From the NCBI GenBank assembly GCA_019454665.1, contig JACFNW010000100.1, forward strand, positions 1 through 5,331: 5,331 bases of DNA. The letters are read 5' to 3'. The notes under the pieces were generated by a model that saw only the letters and a list, made by a program, of their open reading frames with translations, ran no database searches and was not told where the DNA came from. Position 1 is the stretch's first letter; each line of letters opens with the position of its first letter. Shown here one piece after another: positions 4,801 through 5,331 of this stretch. The stretch comes from Fimbriimonadaceae bacterium. Lineage in GTDB: Bacteria > Armatimonadota > Fimbriimonadia > Fimbriimonadales > Fimbriimonadaceae. The position numbers were made by a program, and so were the translations under genes.

Positions 4801-5331
4801 ATGCGAGCTCAACAACCCCAGCCGCGTCTGCCTCTCGGAACGCGACTCCTGATGAAAGTCATGGCGGGTGACCGAGCGGACCGGTATGTACGAGAAATGA
4901 TGCTCCCCTCGATCGCCAAAGCGGTCGGACTCGAAGAGCCTTCTCTCGACGCGATCCGGGAACGACTCGAGAATCCGTACTACTGCCTACGCGCCATCTT
5001 CGGCCACTACGCCTTCGCCCGGAGGGGCAAGGACCGGTTCGATTTGGCCGATCTGGCCATGCGCGCCATTGACGCGACGTTCACCGAAGAGACCATGGAG
5101 GACTTCCTCAAGAAGCCCGACGCCGTCGTCTTTTGGGAGAACTACAAGGCCATCTGCCACAAACGCCGCCGCAAGGCCATGGAGCAACTCAACCGAGGCG
5201 TACTCCAGGGAATCGCCGAACTCGCCCAGGAGATCTACCGCGAGGACGGCGTGGGCAGCATCGCCTCCTGGGTGGTGGACGCCGTCGAAGAGGATGGACG
5301 ACTCGAAGACCAGTTCCTGCGGATGGTGGAC
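4801..5331 (+). CDS. Unrecognised helix-rich protein, 5' part only (runs off the window)
   Basis: An open frame of 177 codons with no stop before the window edge, so the gene is partial at its 3' end. I do not recognise the family. There is no signal peptide or membrane segment; it is rich in charged residues and looks mostly alpha-helical, so it is probably cytoplasmic. Visible points: a short Pro-rich, basic N-terminus (RAQQPQPRLPL), a segment NPYYCLRAIFGHYAFARRGK (58-77), FWENYKAICHKRRRKAMEQL (111-130) with a basic KRRRK patch, and acidic stretches towards the edge. The two Cys (62, 119) do not form a metal-site pattern. ATG at 4801 is the first ATG in the frame after the TGA at 4738-4740. 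GTG at 4753 and ATG codons at 4852 and 4861 are alternatives, and the GGGA at 4792-4795 is a weak ribosome site. It follows the pseudo-caspase gene by 96 bases that contain hairpins, so it may be a separate unit. Confidence 0.7.
   Translation, partial: MRAQQPQPRLPLGTRLLMKVMAGDRADRYVREMMLPSIAKAVGLEEPSLDAIRERLENPYYCLRAIFGHYAFARRGKDRFDLADLAMRAIDATFTEETMEDFLKKPDAVVFWENYKAICHKRRRKAMEQLNRGVLQGIAELAQEIYREDGVGSIASWVVDAVEEDGRLEDQFLRMVD

Overview
The window looks like chromosomal DNA of a GC-rich, diderm (outer-membrane-bearing) bacterium. The best single lineage clue is the pilin-like protein at the left edge. Its FTLIELLVVIAIIAILAA helix runs into a FPVYAQAKEAAKK stretch and then a DYDDYYP motif, a style I associate with the expanded prepilin-like families of Armatimonadota (Fimbriimonadia) and, less closely, Planctomycetota. 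I lean to Armatimonadota. This is a judgement from motif style, not a search result.

Layout: (1) 22-345, minus strand: a short prepilin-like protein, possibly truncated. (2) 346-551: a divergent intergenic region with a TATAAT box for the pilin and several inverted repeats. (3) 552-1052, plus: a GTG-started GNAT acetyltransferase. (4) 1053-1186: a spacer with weak promoter-like and hairpin elements. (5) 1187-4704, plus: a tight three-gene cluster with gaps of 25 and 19 bases. It encodes a secreted three-domain Ig-like protein, an outer-membrane beta-barrel of PorV/FadL-like appearance, and an exported protein with a TPR-like N-terminus and a caspase-fold C-terminus. (6) 4705-4800: a hairpin-rich leader. 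(7) 4801 to the window edge, plus: the 5' part of an unrecognised, probably cytoplasmic, helix-rich protein that is still open at base 5331.

The three-gene cluster is the interesting part. All three products have Sec signal peptides ending in the same A-F-x-Q pattern, so all should go to the envelope and all would start with Gln after cleavage. The caspase domain keeps the recognisable order of the C14 fold, but both catalytic positions are replaced: the His of the GHG motif is Ala, and the DxC motif reads YQV. It is therefore best read as a pseudo-caspase, probably a binding or scaffold protein. A beta-barrel, an Ig-like protein and a caspase-fold protein together suggest an envelope complex. 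The resemblance to the PorV/PorU pair of type IX secretion is only an analogy. No mobile element, CRISPR array, rRNA or tRNA was found.
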